Positions 28,078 through 35,945 of a stretch of 64,000 nt of DNA are shown here, in pieces. The stretch comes from Streptomyces hundungensis (lineage in GTDB: Bacteria; Actinomycetota; Actinomycetes; Streptomycetales; Streptomycetaceae). The position numbers and the translations under genes are program-made. Location: the NCBI RefSeq assembly GCF_003627815.1, contig NZ_CP032698.1:7192001-7256000 (forward strand), read 5' to 3'. The notes beneath the pieces were generated by a model that worked only from the letters and a program-made list of their open reading frames with translations, did no database searches and had not been told where the DNA came from. Each line of letters starts with the position of its first letter. Within the stretch, counting starts at the first letter, position 1.

Positions 28078-28107
28078 ACGTCACCGGTTCGGCCGATGAG
28101 GTGACGT
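28078..28107. terminator. Bidirectional hairpin between bioF and the DUF397 gene
   Basis: ACGTCACC (28078-28085) and GGTGACGT (28100-28107) form an 8-bp stem in the 38-bp gap between convergent genes. It touches the stop of the DUF397 gene. Confidence 0.55.
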
Positions 28108-28328
28108 CAACTCGCTTGTGCGAGCGTGGAGATGAAGCGCTGCCAGGCGGGCGCGGCGAAGAGCAGCGCGGGTCCGTCGATGCGCTGGGAGTCGCGTACG
28201 GCTAGGAGCTCGTCAGCGAGCCGGGCCGTCTCGACGCAGTTGTTCATGCCCACGCTGCGGCTGCTGCGCCGCCACGTGGCACCGATGAGGGACGTACTAC
28301 AGGGAACGTGCGCTGGGCGTGCGGACAT
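28107..28328 (-). CDS. DUF397 protein (BldB/WhiJ-partner type)
   Basis: A 73-aa protein. The DUF397 core is TWRRSSRSVGMNNCVETARL followed by VAVRDS-like and hydrophobic strands ending FAAPAWQRFISTL. Proteins of this family pair with DUF5753 helix-turn-helix regulators and include relatives of the developmental protein BldB. Two adjacent ATG codons occur (28331 and 28328). The second has better spacing (4 nt) to GGGGAGG, so I prefer it. It lies 23 bp after the XRE gene and is probably co-transcribed with it. Confidence 0.88.
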   Translation of the reverse strand: MSARPAHVPCSTSLIGATWRRSSRSVGMNNCVETARLADELLAVRDSQRIDGPALLFAAPAWQRFISTLAQAS

Positions 28329-28351
28329 CATGCCTCCCCACTCGTCAGGAA

Positions 28352-29215
28352 CTAGCCCGGCCCTTCCCGGGCTGCCCTGGCGATGAGATCCAAGGAGTTC
28401 TCGGAGGAAAGCGCGAGTGCCTGGACGGTCTCGAACGCGGCACTGTACGCCGTGAGGTCTTCTCTCCGTTCGAGATAGAGGCTACTCGTCAGATGGTCGA
28501 TAACGACCACATCCAGATCTGAAATGGCCGGAAACGAAAAGACAATGAAAGGCCCGCTGAGGCCGACATAGCCGCCGTAATGGAAGGGAATGACCTGCAA
28601 CCGCACATGCGGCAGGGCGGCGACCTCCAGGAGGTGCCGCAATTGCTCCCGCATGGCGGTCCGGCCGCCCACCCAGCGGCGCACCACCGCCTCGTCCAGC
28701 ACCGCGCTGAGCACCAGGGGCGGATCACCGCGCAACACCTCCTGGCGCGCGATCCGCACCTCCACCAGCGAGTCCACCGTGTCCGGCGGCGCTCCCCCGA
28801 GCGCGGCCCGGGTCACCGCCCGCGCGTAGTCCGGCGTCTGCAACAGACCCGGTACCACCGAGGTTTCCAGGGTGCGTGCCGAGCAGGCTTGTGACTCCAG
28901 GCTGATGAAATCGCGGTACTGCGGCGGCAACAGGCCCCGGTAGGCGTGCGCCCAGTCGACCCCGCCACCCCCCGCCGAGTCGGCCAACGCCTGGAGCAGT
29001 GCGCGCAGTTGGGGATCATGAACCTCGTACGCGTCGAGCAGCCGGGCCACATCGGCGGGCTTCACACCGCTGCGGCCGGTCTCGATCCGGCTCACCTTCG
29101 ACTGGTGCCAGCCGACCCGCGAGGCCGCCTCCCCGCTCGTCAGCCCCGAACCGTCGCGCAGTTTGCGCAACTCCTCGCCGAGCTTGCGCCTGCGCACCGC
29201 CGGGCCGTGCCCCAT
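28352..29215 (-). CDS. WhiJ-like XRE/DUF5753 transcriptional regulator
   Basis: A 287-aa regulator. The N-terminal XRE helix-turn-helix (KLGEELRKLRDGSGLTSGEA, then GWHQSKVSRIETGRSG) is followed by a DUF5753 domain (ACSARTLETSVVPGLLQTPD to YGGYVGLSGPFIVFSFP). This is the architecture of WhiJ and its many Streptomyces paralogues. The ATG at 29215 has a perfect GAAGGAGG upstream. With the DUF397 gene and the divergent ATPase it makes a standard WhiJ-type cluster linked to sporulation and secondary metabolism. The specific signal is unknown. Confidence 0.92.
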   Translation of the reverse strand: MGHGPAVRRRKLGEELRKLRDGSGLTSGEAASRVGWHQSKVSRIETGRSGVKPADVARLLDAYEVHDPQLRALLQALADSAGGGGVDWAHAYRGLLPPQYRDFISLESQACSARTLETSVVPGLLQTPDYARAVTRAALGGAPPDTVDSLVEVRIARQEVLRGDPPLVLSAVLDEAVVRRWVGGRTAMREQLRHLLEVAALPHVRLQVIPFHYGGYVGLSGPFIVFSFPAISDLDVVVIDHLTSSLYLERREDLTAYSAAFETVQALALSSENSLDLIARAAREGPG

Positions 29216-29298
29216 GACCGCCTCCTTCGCCTCCGGCGAGGGGTAAGTGTGGGCCCAAATCCGGTCTTCCGTCGGAGAGTTCACTGCTTTGAGGGACA

Positions 29299-29314
29299 GA
29301 TATATGCATATCTT
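29299..29314. promoter_or_regulatory. AT-rich palindrome in the WhiJ-like divergent promoter
   Basis: AGATATATGCATATCT contains the perfect 10-bp palindrome ATATGCATAT (29302-29311). It is strikingly AT-rich for this genome and lies about 85 bp before the WhiJ-like start and 140 bp before the ATPase start. It is a candidate operator of the XRE protein. Confidence 0.45.
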
Positions 29315-29454
29315 GGTGGATCGCACCCAAGACCGGCACGATGAGTGGCACTCTGGCGCGAAGCACAATCCGAGGCCGATTGCCGTCGTCTCAGCGAGCG
29401 CTCATCCGCTACGAGTTCTCCAGCCGGCCCGGGTGGGAAAGGGACAGCGTCGCC

Positions 29455-29889
29455 ATGGCAGACCATCTCGAAGCAACCATCACTCTGCCGAGCGACCCCG
29501 CCTCGGTCTCCGCGGCGCGGCGGTATGTCACCGAGGCGCTCGCCGATTGGGGTCTGCCGCCCGACGCCGGGGCCGCCGACACGGTCCGCCTCATCGTCTC
29601 CGAACTCGCCACCAACGCCGTTCAGCACACCTTCGGCCAGTCGCCCACCTTCACGGTGGAACTCCACCTGGAGCGCGAGGAGGAGCTGCGGATCGGCGTC
29701 ACCGACAGCCATCCGCGCTGGCCGAAACGGTTGCCCGCCGCCGTCCAGCAGGACAACGGCCGCGGCATGGTGATCATCCGCTGGCTGGCGGCGGAGTCCG
29801 GCGGCCGGCTCTCGGTCGCGCCCACCGAGGACGGCGGCAAGACGGTCTGGATCGCGCTGCCGTGGACGGCGCCGGTACAGAGCGGCTAG
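29455..29889 (+). CDS. RsbW/SpoIIAB-like ATP-binding protein
   Basis: A 144-aa HATPase_c protein of the anti-sigma factor serine kinase family. It has an N-box ELATNAVQHTFGQ, a G1 segment IGVTDSHPRW and a G2 loop QDNGRGMVIIRWLA. I chose the ATG at 29455 (MADHLEATITLPSD), as close relatives begin this way. The AAAGGG upstream is about 12 nt away, somewhat far. Such ATPases are a regular partner of WhiJ-like and DUF397 genes. Whether it binds a sigma factor or only the neighbours is unknown. Confidence 0.9.
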   Translation: MADHLEATITLPSDPASVSAARRYVTEALADWGLPPDAGAADTVRLIVSELATNAVQHTFGQSPTFTVELHLEREEELRIGVTDSHPRWPKRLPAAVQQDNGRGMVIIRWLAAESGGRLSVAPTEDGGKTVWIALPWTAPVQSG

Positions 29890-29958
29890 GCCGGCGGGCC
29901 GACCGGGCTCACCGGGGGCTCACCGGGGACTGACCGGGCTCACCGGCCCGACGGGGCG

Positions 29959-30432
29959 TCAGCCCACGCGCCCGTACCAGACCGCGCTGCTCCAGATCCG
30001 ATCCAGGCGGACCACGTCGCCGGTCTTGGGGGAGTGCCAGATCCGGCCGTTCCCGGCGTAGATCCCGACGTGGTAGACGCGCCGACCGGAGTGGAAGAAC
30101 ACCAGGTCGCCGGCCTTGCGGGAGGACGCGGTGACATGCCGGGAGCTGTTGTACTGCTGCTGGGCCGAGCGGGGCAGTTTGCGGCCCGCCTCCTTGAAGG
30201 AGTAGAGCGTGAGCCCCGAACAGTCGAAGCGGTGCGGACCCGTGGCGCCGTACTGATAGGGCGAACCCTTCTTCGACGCGGCCACATGGAGCGCCCTGCT
30301 CGCCACGGCCGCGGCGCTCGCCTCGGGCGCGATGCCCGGTGCCAGCGTCGACGCGCCCGTCACGGCGAGGGTGAGGACACAGACGGTGCCGAGACGGACC
30401 GCCAGGGACGGGACGTATGTCTGCGCGGTCAT
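29959..30432 (-). CDS. Secreted NlpC/P60 peptidoglycan hydrolase
   Basis: A 157-aa exported cysteine peptidase that cleaves stem peptides of peptidoglycan. A Sec signal (about residues 1-40, ending SAAAVA) precedes one NlpC/P60 domain. The catalytic Cys is in HRFDCSGLT, the His in YHVGIYAGNG, and the third polar residue (His) in IWHSPKTG. I chose the ATG at 30432, with GAAGGG about 8 nt upstream. A c-di-AMP riboswitch lies just upstream, as for other Streptomyces cell-wall hydrolases, so expression should fall when c-di-AMP is high. Confidence 0.93.
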   Translation of the reverse strand: MTAQTYVPSLAVRLGTVCVLTLAVTGASTLAPGIAPEASAAAVASRALHVAASKKGSPYQYGATGPHRFDCSGLTLYSFKEAGRKLPRSAQQQYNSSRHVTASSRKAGDLVFFHSGRRVYHVGIYAGNGRIWHSPKTGDVVRLDRIWSSAVWYGRVG

Positions 30433-30450
30433 GCGCAACCCTTCGTCAAA

Positions 30451-30613
30451 CCGCCTGCGAAGGATGACCTGTCGGGTTCGGACTGGCGAAGACGCCCGGC
30501 CGCGTCAGCGGCTTCACCCCGAGGGAGCGCCACGGATCGGCACTCCCGAAGTACTCGGGTCCTCCACTCCTGCCGGTCCACTCCTGTCGACCAGAGGTCC
30601 GGGACGGCGGCAG
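30451..30613 (-). ncRNA. c-di-AMP (ydaO/yuaA) riboswitch
   Basis: On the minus strand, 18 nt before the NlpC/P60 ATG, the sequence ends CCGAACCCGACAG-N6-CTTCGCAGGCGG, the highly conserved 3' end of ydaO riboswitches. Upstream are the matching blocks GGAGGACCCGAG and GGGGTGAAGCCGC. The 3' GGCGG can pair with CCGCC near 30609 to close P1. This class senses cyclic di-AMP and controls resuscitation-promoting and NlpC/P60 hydrolases in Streptomyces. Boundaries are approximate. Confidence 0.87.
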
Positions 30614-30958
30614 GACTCGGCGTCCGCCCGGACCGCCCCGCCGAGGTGGCGGGGGCTTGTCGTTTCCAGGGATCTTCACGCACCGACTGTCGGATTACCG
30701 GACCAAAACGGCTTTCTGTGAGACTGCTCACGACTGACTCATTTGGGTGGACACGGGCAATTCGGCCTTCCCGTTCGGAGGGCCGATGAGCCTCGTACCA
30801 GCGACGGAAGGATCGATTCCGCACTTTGTCCAGGCGCCATAAGCGGCTCATAAGGGCCAATGAACGGATCGACCCGTGGTCCGAACGGGGGTAGCCCGTC
30901 TGGTCCGTTTCGCCGATCCGGCGAGCGCGTCGGACGTTCCGCGCGCGACCTCGAACCC
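30614..30958. other. 345-bp region upstream of the riboswitch
   Basis: The promoter of the riboswitch transcript should lie here. I found no convincing gene or motif; open frames crossing it lack coding bias consistent with their neighbours. Confidence 0.5.
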
Positions 30959-31267
30959 TTAGGGCGTCGTCTGCGGCGGCACCGTGAGCCGCCCCGTGCG
31001 CCGCTCGCCGTCCAGGACCCGCAGCGCCCGCGTCAGCGTCGGCGCACACACCCGTGTCTCGCCGCGCCCGTGCATCAGCGTGAGGGCGTCCCGGACCGCG
31101 ACCGCCCGGCCGACCAGGGCCTGGGCCGCCCGCAGGGCCGTGTAGGTGTCGCGGCCGTGCGCCGGATTGATCCGGCCGAGCAGATCGACCACTTCGAGAT
31201 AGGAGTCGATGAACGCGGCCTCGGCGCGCGTGAGTGCGGGCAGCGGGGGAAGTTCCGGTGGCAGCAC
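30959..31267 (-). CDS. Hypothetical protein in operon with clpP paralogue
   Basis: A 102-aa protein that I do not recognise, starting with GTG at 31267. It is mostly helical, with a Pro-rich N-terminus (MLPPELPPLP), a middle helix AEAAFIDSYLEVVDLLGRIN and a basic C-terminus. It starts 6 bp after the ClpP paralogue stop and is therefore almost certainly co-translated with it. It may be a small adaptor or stabiliser for that protein, which is speculation. Confidence 0.68.
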   Translation of the reverse strand: MLPPELPPLPALTRAEAAFIDSYLEVVDLLGRINPAHGRDTYTALRAAQALVGRAVAVRDALTLMHGRGETRVCAPTLTRALRVLDGERRTGRLTVPPQTTP

Positions 31268-31273
31268 GGCACT

Positions 31274-31906
31274 TCACCGCCCGCGCGAGGACGTCTTGCG
31301 CGGGGCGAGCACATGGTCGGCGAGTCCGTACGCCACCGCTGCCTCGGCGTCGAAGACCACGTCCCGCTCGATGTCGGCCGCCACCCGCTCGGCGGTCTTC
31401 CCGGTGTACTGGGCCAGCAGTTCGGTCAACAGCGTGCGGCCGCGCAGGACTTCGGCCGCCTGGATCTCCAGATCGGACGGCTGCCCGCGCAGCGGCTCAT
31501 CGAGGGCGGGCTGGCGCAGCAGCACCCGCGAGGCCGGCTGCACGGCACGCTTGCCGGGCGTGCCCGCCGCGAGCAGCACCGCGGCCACGGAACTCACCTG
31601 GCCCAGGCAGAACGTCTGCACATCGCAGGTCACGAACCGCATCGTGTCGTGGATCGCGGTCATCGCGGTGAGCGAGCCGCCGGGGGAGTTGATGTAGAGC
31701 GAGATGTCCCGGTCCTGATCCGCGTGCTCCAGATGCATGAACTGGGCCATCACGTCATTGGCCGACGCGTCGTCGACCGGGGTGCCGAGAAAGACGATCC
31801 GTTCCTCGAAGAGCTTGGAGTAGGGATCGAGCGTGCGGACGCCGAAGGTGGTGCGCTCCTCGAACTGCGGGAGCACATGGCGGGCGGCGGGACGGTGGTG
31901 GTTCAT
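31274..31906 (-). CDS. ClpP-family protein lacking the catalytic histidine
   Basis: A 210-aa ClpP/crotonase-fold protein. The Ser motif is present ([14 protein letters not shown], catalytic Ser at residue 106) and so is the Asp ([13 protein letters not shown], residue 182). The usual MIHQP motif reads LLRQP, so Arg131 replaces the catalytic His. The oxyanion segment INSPGG is intact. By analogy with ClpR of cyanobacteria it may be a structural or regulatory ring subunit rather than an active protease. The ATG at 31906 follows GGAGAGG. The active clpP1P2 pair is not in the window. Confidence 0.88.
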   Translation of the reverse strand: MNHHRPAARHVLPQFEERTTFGVRTLDPYSKLFEERIVFLGTPVDDASANDVMAQFMHLEHADQDRDISLYINSPGGSLTAMTAIHDTMRFVTCDVQTFCLGQVSSVAAVLLAAGTPGKRAVQPASRVLLRQPALDEPLRGQPSDLEIQAAEVLRGRTLLTELLAQYTGKTAERVAADIERDVVFDAEAAVAYGLADHVLAPRKTSSRGR

Positions 31907-31941
31907 GACATACCTCTCCTCGACCGGAGGACCTCAGAGCC

Positions 31942-31958
31942 TCTGTAAAAAATGTACA
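31942..31958. promoter_or_regulatory. AT-rich inverted repeat upstream of clpP paralogue
   Basis: CTGTA (31942-31946) and TACAG (31954-31958) flank AAAAATG, 36 bp before the clpP start. The AT-rich centre stands out in this genome and may be part of a promoter or operator, for example for a PopR/ClgR-like regulator. The match to known boxes is not clear. Confidence 0.35.
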
Positions 31959-32179
31959 GGACGTACGGATGGGAGCGGGGGTCGTGACGCCGGTGTGAGG
32001 CTCCGATTGGGAGAAGCGCCAGGTCAGGGGCGGTTTCGCTGTGAGCGAGCGGGTGCTTTGCGCCGCCGTGAGTCCCGGGAGTCAAGGAACGCTGGCTCAA
32101 TAGGCGCTCTCCCCCTGGGCCTGCGCGGCTGGCTAGCGTGCGTCGGCGCGGGGGTCACCTGGGGAGAGGGCTCACTGAA

Positions 32180-32872
32180 GTGTTCTATTTCGCATTCCGT
32201 CTCGTGCTGCTGCCGCTGCTGCGGTGGCTGTTCCGCCCGCGTGTCGAGGGGGTGGGGCGGGTGCCCGGGGCAGGTGCGGTGATCCTCGCGGGGAATCACC
32301 AGTCGTTCACCGATCAGCTCCTGCTGGGAGCGACGCTCCGGCGCCGGCTCACCTTCCTGGCCAAGCAGGAGTACTTCACCGCGCCGGGCCTCAAGGGCCG
32401 GGCGACCGCGGCCCTGTTCCGTGCGCTCGGGCAGATCCCGGTCGACCGCTCCGGCAAGGACGCGGCGCGGGCGGCGCTCGACACCGCGCTCCAAGTGCTG
32501 GACCGCGAAGGGGTGTTGGGGATCTTCCCCGAGGGCACCCGCTCGCATGACGGACGCCTGTACAAGGGCAAGGTCGGGGTGGCGGCGATGGCGCTGCGCT
32601 CGGGTGCGCCGGTCGTCCCGGTCGCCATCATCGGCACGTTCGAGGCGCAGCCGAAGGGGCGCAGGCTGCCCCGGCGCGTGCCGGTCGTCCTCCGGTTCGG
32701 TGAACCTCTGGACTTCTCCCGCTACGCCGGGATGGAGAACGAGCGCCTGGTGCTGCGGGCCGTCACGGACGAGATCATGTACGCGGTGCAGCGGCTCTCG
32801 GAACAGGAGTACGTCGACGTGTACGCGGCCGAGGCCAGGGTGGCGTGGGAGGCGGGAGCCGCGGCGGCCTGA
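32180..32872 (+). CDS. 1-acylglycerol-3-phosphate acyltransferase (PlsC family), copy 1
   Basis: A 230-aa acyltransferase. The catalytic NHQSFTD (NHx4D motif) and the phosphate-binding FPEGTRS are both intact, and GQIPVDRSGK is typical of the group. The N-terminus is one hydrophobic helix (FAFRLVLLPLLRWLF), so it is membrane associated. I chose the GTG at 32180 (VFYFAFRL), with GGGGAGAGGG about 9 nt upstream. It should add the second acyl chain in phospholipid synthesis or act on a related lysolipid. A close paralogue is at 40056-40757. Confidence 0.9.
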   Translation: MFYFAFRLVLLPLLRWLFRPRVEGVGRVPGAGAVILAGNHQSFTDQLLLGATLRRRLTFLAKQEYFTAPGLKGRATAALFRALGQIPVDRSGKDAARAALDTALQVLDREGVLGIFPEGTRSHDGRLYKGKVGVAAMALRSGAPVVPVAIIGTFEAQPKGRRLPRRVPVVLRFGEPLDFSRYAGMENERLVLRAVTDEIMYAVQRLSEQEYVDVYAAEARVAWEAGAAAA

Positions 32873-32886
32873 CACCGCGCCGGTGA

Positions 32887-32912
32887 GGGCGGGCCCGGGC
32901 CGGGGCCCGCCC
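32887..32912 (+). terminator. Strong GC hairpin after the acyltransferase gene
   Basis: A perfect 10-bp stem, GGGCGGGCCC (32887-32896) with GGGCCCGCCC (32903-32912), has a 6-nt loop. It starts 15 bp after the stop codon. Confidence 0.65.
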
Positions 32913-33011
32913 GCCTGCGCGGGGGGCCGCTCGGTGCGCCCCTGACCTGCGCACCCACCGCTGAGGACGGACTTCTTCGGCCCTCGGCGGGCGGCGTCTA
33001 AGCTGGAAGGC

Positions 33012-33296
33012 ATGGCCTACGAGATTCCGGTGACGCAAGCCCGCGCAGAGCTCGCGGAGCTGATCAACCGTGTGGTGTACGGCGGGGAGCGGGTCGTGGT
33101 GACCCGCCACGGCAAGCCGCTCGTCGCCCTCGTCTCCGCCGCCGACCTGGAAGAACTCGAGGCCACGCAGCGCGAGGAGGAGCAGCGGGCGACGAGTTCG
33201 CTCTCGTCCGTGCACCCCCTGACGCCGTCCGCGCCGGTCGAACCCCGGCGCTTCGGGATCGCCGCGGAACACCGGAGCCCGCAGGTCGGCGACTGA
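33012..33296 (+). CDS. Phd/YefM-type antitoxin, no toxin adjacent
   Basis: A 94-aa protein. The Phd/YefM N-terminal DNA-binding domain is clear: MAYEIPVTQARAELAELINR, then RVVVTRHGKPLVALVSAADL. The C-terminal 45 residues are Pro/Ser-rich and probably disordered, where a toxin would be bound. No RelE-, Fic- or Doc-like gene follows; the next gene is ureA. It may be an orphan antitoxin or have become a stand-alone repressor. Confidence 0.86.
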   Translation: MAYEIPVTQARAELAELINRVVYGGERVVVTRHGKPLVALVSAADLEELEATQREEEQRATSSLSSVHPLTPSAPVEPRRFGIAAEHRSPQVGD

Positions 33297-33589
33297 TCGC
33301 GACCACCGTCCATGTGGGTGCTCCTTACACGTACCCGCCGCGTTCCGGCACCCCCTCGATGATCATGCGTTCTTAAAGCGTCAGTTAACGCGCCGGAAAA
33401 ACTTCCGCCCTAACGTGCAATGCCTGGCCAAGGGGCCGGGAGATGGTCCTCAACAGGATGTTGACGTCGGATACGGTTCCGCTGCGTTCGGGCGGAAGAT
33501 GCCGGTCCGGTCCTTCTCCCTCCTCGACGCTCGCTGGGCCCGTCCACGGCCGTCCGTGGAGGGAAGGGCACGACTGTGAGGTGGGAAGC
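33297..33589. other. 293-bp region upstream of the urease operon
   Basis: This region holds no convincing gene. It should contain the urease promoter and includes a GlnR-like box near 33384-33402. It is slightly AT-richer than its surroundings near 33370-33420. Confidence 0.55.
33384..33402 (+). promoter_or_regulatory. GlnR-like box upstream of ureA
   Basis: GTTAAC-GCGCCG-GAAAAAC resembles the GlnR half-site pair (GTnAC, six bases, GAAAC) and lies about 190 bp before ureA. GlnR control of urease is established in Streptomyces coelicolor. A second pair is not clear here, so the assignment is tentative. Confidence 0.45.
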
Positions 33590-33892
33590 GTGCAACTGAC
33601 GCCGCACGAGCAGGAACGGCTGCTCATCCATGTGGCCGCCGATGTGGCCGGGAAGCGCAGAGCCCGCGGGGTGAAGCTCAACCACCCCGAGTGTGTCGCG
33701 CTCATCACCTCACACATCCTGGAAGGCGCCCGTGACGGCCGCACCGTCGCCGAACTCATGGCGTCCGGACGGAAGTTGCTGAGCCGCGACGACGTCATGC
33801 CGGGGATCGCGGAGATGATCCACGACGTCCAGGTCGAGGCGACGTTCCCCGACGGCACCAAGCTCGTCACCGTCCACGAACCGATCGTCTGA
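33590..33892 (+). CDS. ureA: Urease subunit gamma
   Basis: A 100-aa gamma subunit, the standard length. It starts [20 protein letters not shown] and includes [21 protein letters not shown] and [20 protein letters not shown] chose the GTG at 33590; the open frame extends 147 nt upstream without similarity. It is the first gene of the urease set and forms the (UreABC)3 enzyme that splits urea to ammonia and carbamate. Confidence 0.96.
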   Translation: MQLTPHEQERLLIHVAADVAGKRRARGVKLNHPECVALITSHILEGARDGRTVAELMASGRKLLSRDDVMPGIAEMIHDVQVEATFPDGTKLVTVHEPIV

Positions 33893-33905
33893 CGGGGGCG
33901 CCGCA

Positions 33906-34217
33906 GTGATTCCCGGAGAGATCCTCTTCGCGGAGGACCCCATCGTGCTCAACGAGGGCCGCGAGGTCGTGCGGCTGACCGTCCTCAACGCCGCCGACCG
34001 GCCCGTCCAGGTCGGCTCCCACTACCACTTCGCCGAGGCCAACCCCGGCCTCAACTTCGACCGTACGGTTGCCCGGGGCAAGCGACTTCATATCGCCGCG
34101 GGTACCGCCGTCCGCTTCGAACCCGGCATTCCCGTCGACGTGGAACTCGTCCCGCTGGCCGGCCGGCGCATCGTGCCGGGGCTGCGCGGCGAGACCGGAG
34201 GCTGCCTCGATGACTGA
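33906..34217 (+). CDS. ureB: Urease subunit beta
   Basis: A 103-aa beta subunit starting with GTG ([12 protein letters not shown]). The family core [19 protein letters not shown] is present, followed by RFEPG in the usual position. It begins 13 bp after ureA and its stop overlaps the ureC start by 8 bp, indicating coupled translation. Confidence 0.96.
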   Translation: MIPGEILFAEDPIVLNEGREVVRLTVLNAADRPVQVGSHYHFAEANPGLNFDRTVARGKRLHIAAGTAVRFEPGIPVDVELVPLAGRRIVPGLRGETGGCLDD

Positions 34218-35931
34218 CCTCGACCGCGCCGTCTACGCCGACCTGTTCGGCCCCACCACCGGTGACCGCATCCGGCTCGCCGACACCGAACTCCTCGTCG
34301 AAATCGAGGAGGACCGCTCGGGCGGGCCCGGACGCTCGGGCGACGAGGCGGTGTTCGGCGGCGGCAAGGTGATCCGCGAGTCCATGGGGCAGGCGCGGAC
34401 CACCCGCGCCGAAGGCGCACCCGACACCGTTGTCACCGGGGCCGTGATCATCGACCACTGGGGCATCGTCAAGGCCGACGTCGGCATCCGCGACGGCCGG
34501 ATCACCGGCATCGGCAAGGCCGGCAACCCGGACACCATGGACGGCGTCCACCCCGACCTCGTCATCGGACCCGAGACCGAGATCATCGCGGGCAACGGGA
34601 AGGTCCTCACGGCGGGAGCCGTCGACACCCACGTCCACTTCATCTCGCCCACCCTCATCGACCAGGCGCTCTCCTCGGGCATCACCACCCTGGTCGGCGG
34701 GGGCACCGGACCCGCCGAGGGCAGCAAGGCCACCACCGTCACGCCCGGCCCCTGGCACCTGGCCCGGATGTTCGCCGCCCTGGAGAACGCGCCCGTCAAC
34801 ATCGGGCTGCTCGGCAAGGGCAACACCATGTCCCGCGAGGCCATGCACTCCCAACTGCGGGGCGGCGCACTCGGATTCAAGATCCATGAGGACTGGGGCG
34901 CGACCCCCGCCGTCATCGACGCCTGCCTCGGCGTGTGCGAGGAGACCGGGGCCCAACTCGCCATCCACACCGACACGTTGAACGAAGCCGGCTTCGTCGG
35001 TGACACCCTCGCCGCCATCGCGGGCCGCTCCATCCACGCGTACCACACCGAAGGCGCGGGCGGCGGGCACGCGCCCGACATCATCACCGTGGTCTCGCAG
35101 CCCAACGTGCTGCCCAGCTCCACCAATCCGACCCGGCCGTACACCGTCAACACCATCGAGGAACACCTCGACATGCTGATGGTCTGTCACCACCTCAACC
35201 CGGCCGTACCGGAGGACCTGGCGTTCGCCGAGTCCCGGATCCGGCCCTCCACCATCGCGGCCGAGGACTTCCTGCACGACCTCGGAGCCATCTCGATCAT
35301 CTCCTCCGACTCCCAGGCGATGGGCCGGATCGGCGAAGTCGTCCTGCGCACCTGGCAGACCGCGCACGTCATGAAGGTGCGGCGCGGCGCGCTGCCCGGC
35401 GACGGACGGGCCGACAACCACCGGGTGCGGCGCTATGTCGCCAAGTACACGATCAACCCCGCCGTCGCCCAGGGCCTCGACCGCGAGATCGGCTCCGTCG
35501 AGCCGGGCAAGCTCGCCGACCTGGTGCTGTGGGAGCCCGCCTTCTTCGGGGTCAAGCCGCTCCTCGTCATCAAGGGCGGCCAGATCGCGTACGCGCAGAT
35601 GGGCGACGCGAACGCGTCGATCCCCACCCCTCAACCGATCCTGCCGCGCCCCATGTTCGGCGCCCAGGGCAGGGCGCCCGCCGCCAACTCCCTCAACTTC
35701 GTCTCCGAGGCCGCGCTTCAGGACGGGCTGCCCGAACGGCTCGGCCTGGACAAGCGGTTCGTGGCGATCGGGAACACGCGCGGGGTGAGCAAGGCGGACA
35801 TGCGGCAGAACGACGCGCTGCCGGACGTCCGGGTCGACCCCGACACGTTCACCGTGGCCATCGACGGGGATGTGGTGGAGCCCGCGCCCGCAGCCGAACT
35901 CCCCATGGCCCAGCGGTACTTCCTCTTCTGA
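34210..35931 (+). CDS. ureC: Urease subunit alpha
   Basis: A 573-aa catalytic subunit of the amidohydrolase fold. The nickel-ligand motif is [10 protein letters not shown] and the carbamylated bridging Lys is in [15 protein letters not shown]. Further His ligands are in IHTDTLNE and [15 protein letters not shown], and the mobile flap carries Cys-His in MVCHHLNP. All key residues are intact, so it should be active. I chose the ATG at 34210, overlapping ureB; a longer open frame is not supported. Confidence 0.97.
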   Translation: MTDLDRAVYADLFGPTTGDRIRLADTELLVEIEEDRSGGPGRSGDEAVFGGGKVIRESMGQARTTRAEGAPDTVVTGAVIIDHWGIVKADVGIRDGRITGIGKAGNPDTMDGVHPDLVIGPETEIIAGNGKVLTAGAVDTHVHFISPTLIDQALSSGITTLVGGGTGPAEGSKATTVTPGPWHLARMFAALENAPVNIGLLGKGNTMSREAMHSQLRGGALGFKIHEDWGATPAVIDACLGVCEETGAQLAIHTDTLNEAGFVGDTLAAIAGRSIHAYHTEGAGGGHAPDIITVVSQPNVLPSSTNPTRPYTVNTIEEHLDMLMVCHHLNPAVPEDLAFAESRIRPSTIAAEDFLHDLGAISIISSDSQAMGRIGEVVLRTWQTAHVMKVRRGALPGDGRADNHRVRRYVAKYTINPAVAQGLDREIGSVEPGKLADLVLWEPAFFGVKPLLVIKGGQIAYAQMGDANASIPTPQPILPRPMFGAQGRAPAANSLNFVSEAALQDGLPERLGLDKRFVAIGNTRGVSKADMRQNDALPDVRVDPDTFTVAIDGDVVEPAPAAELPMAQRYFLF

Positions 35932-35945
35932 CGGGCTGACATCTC

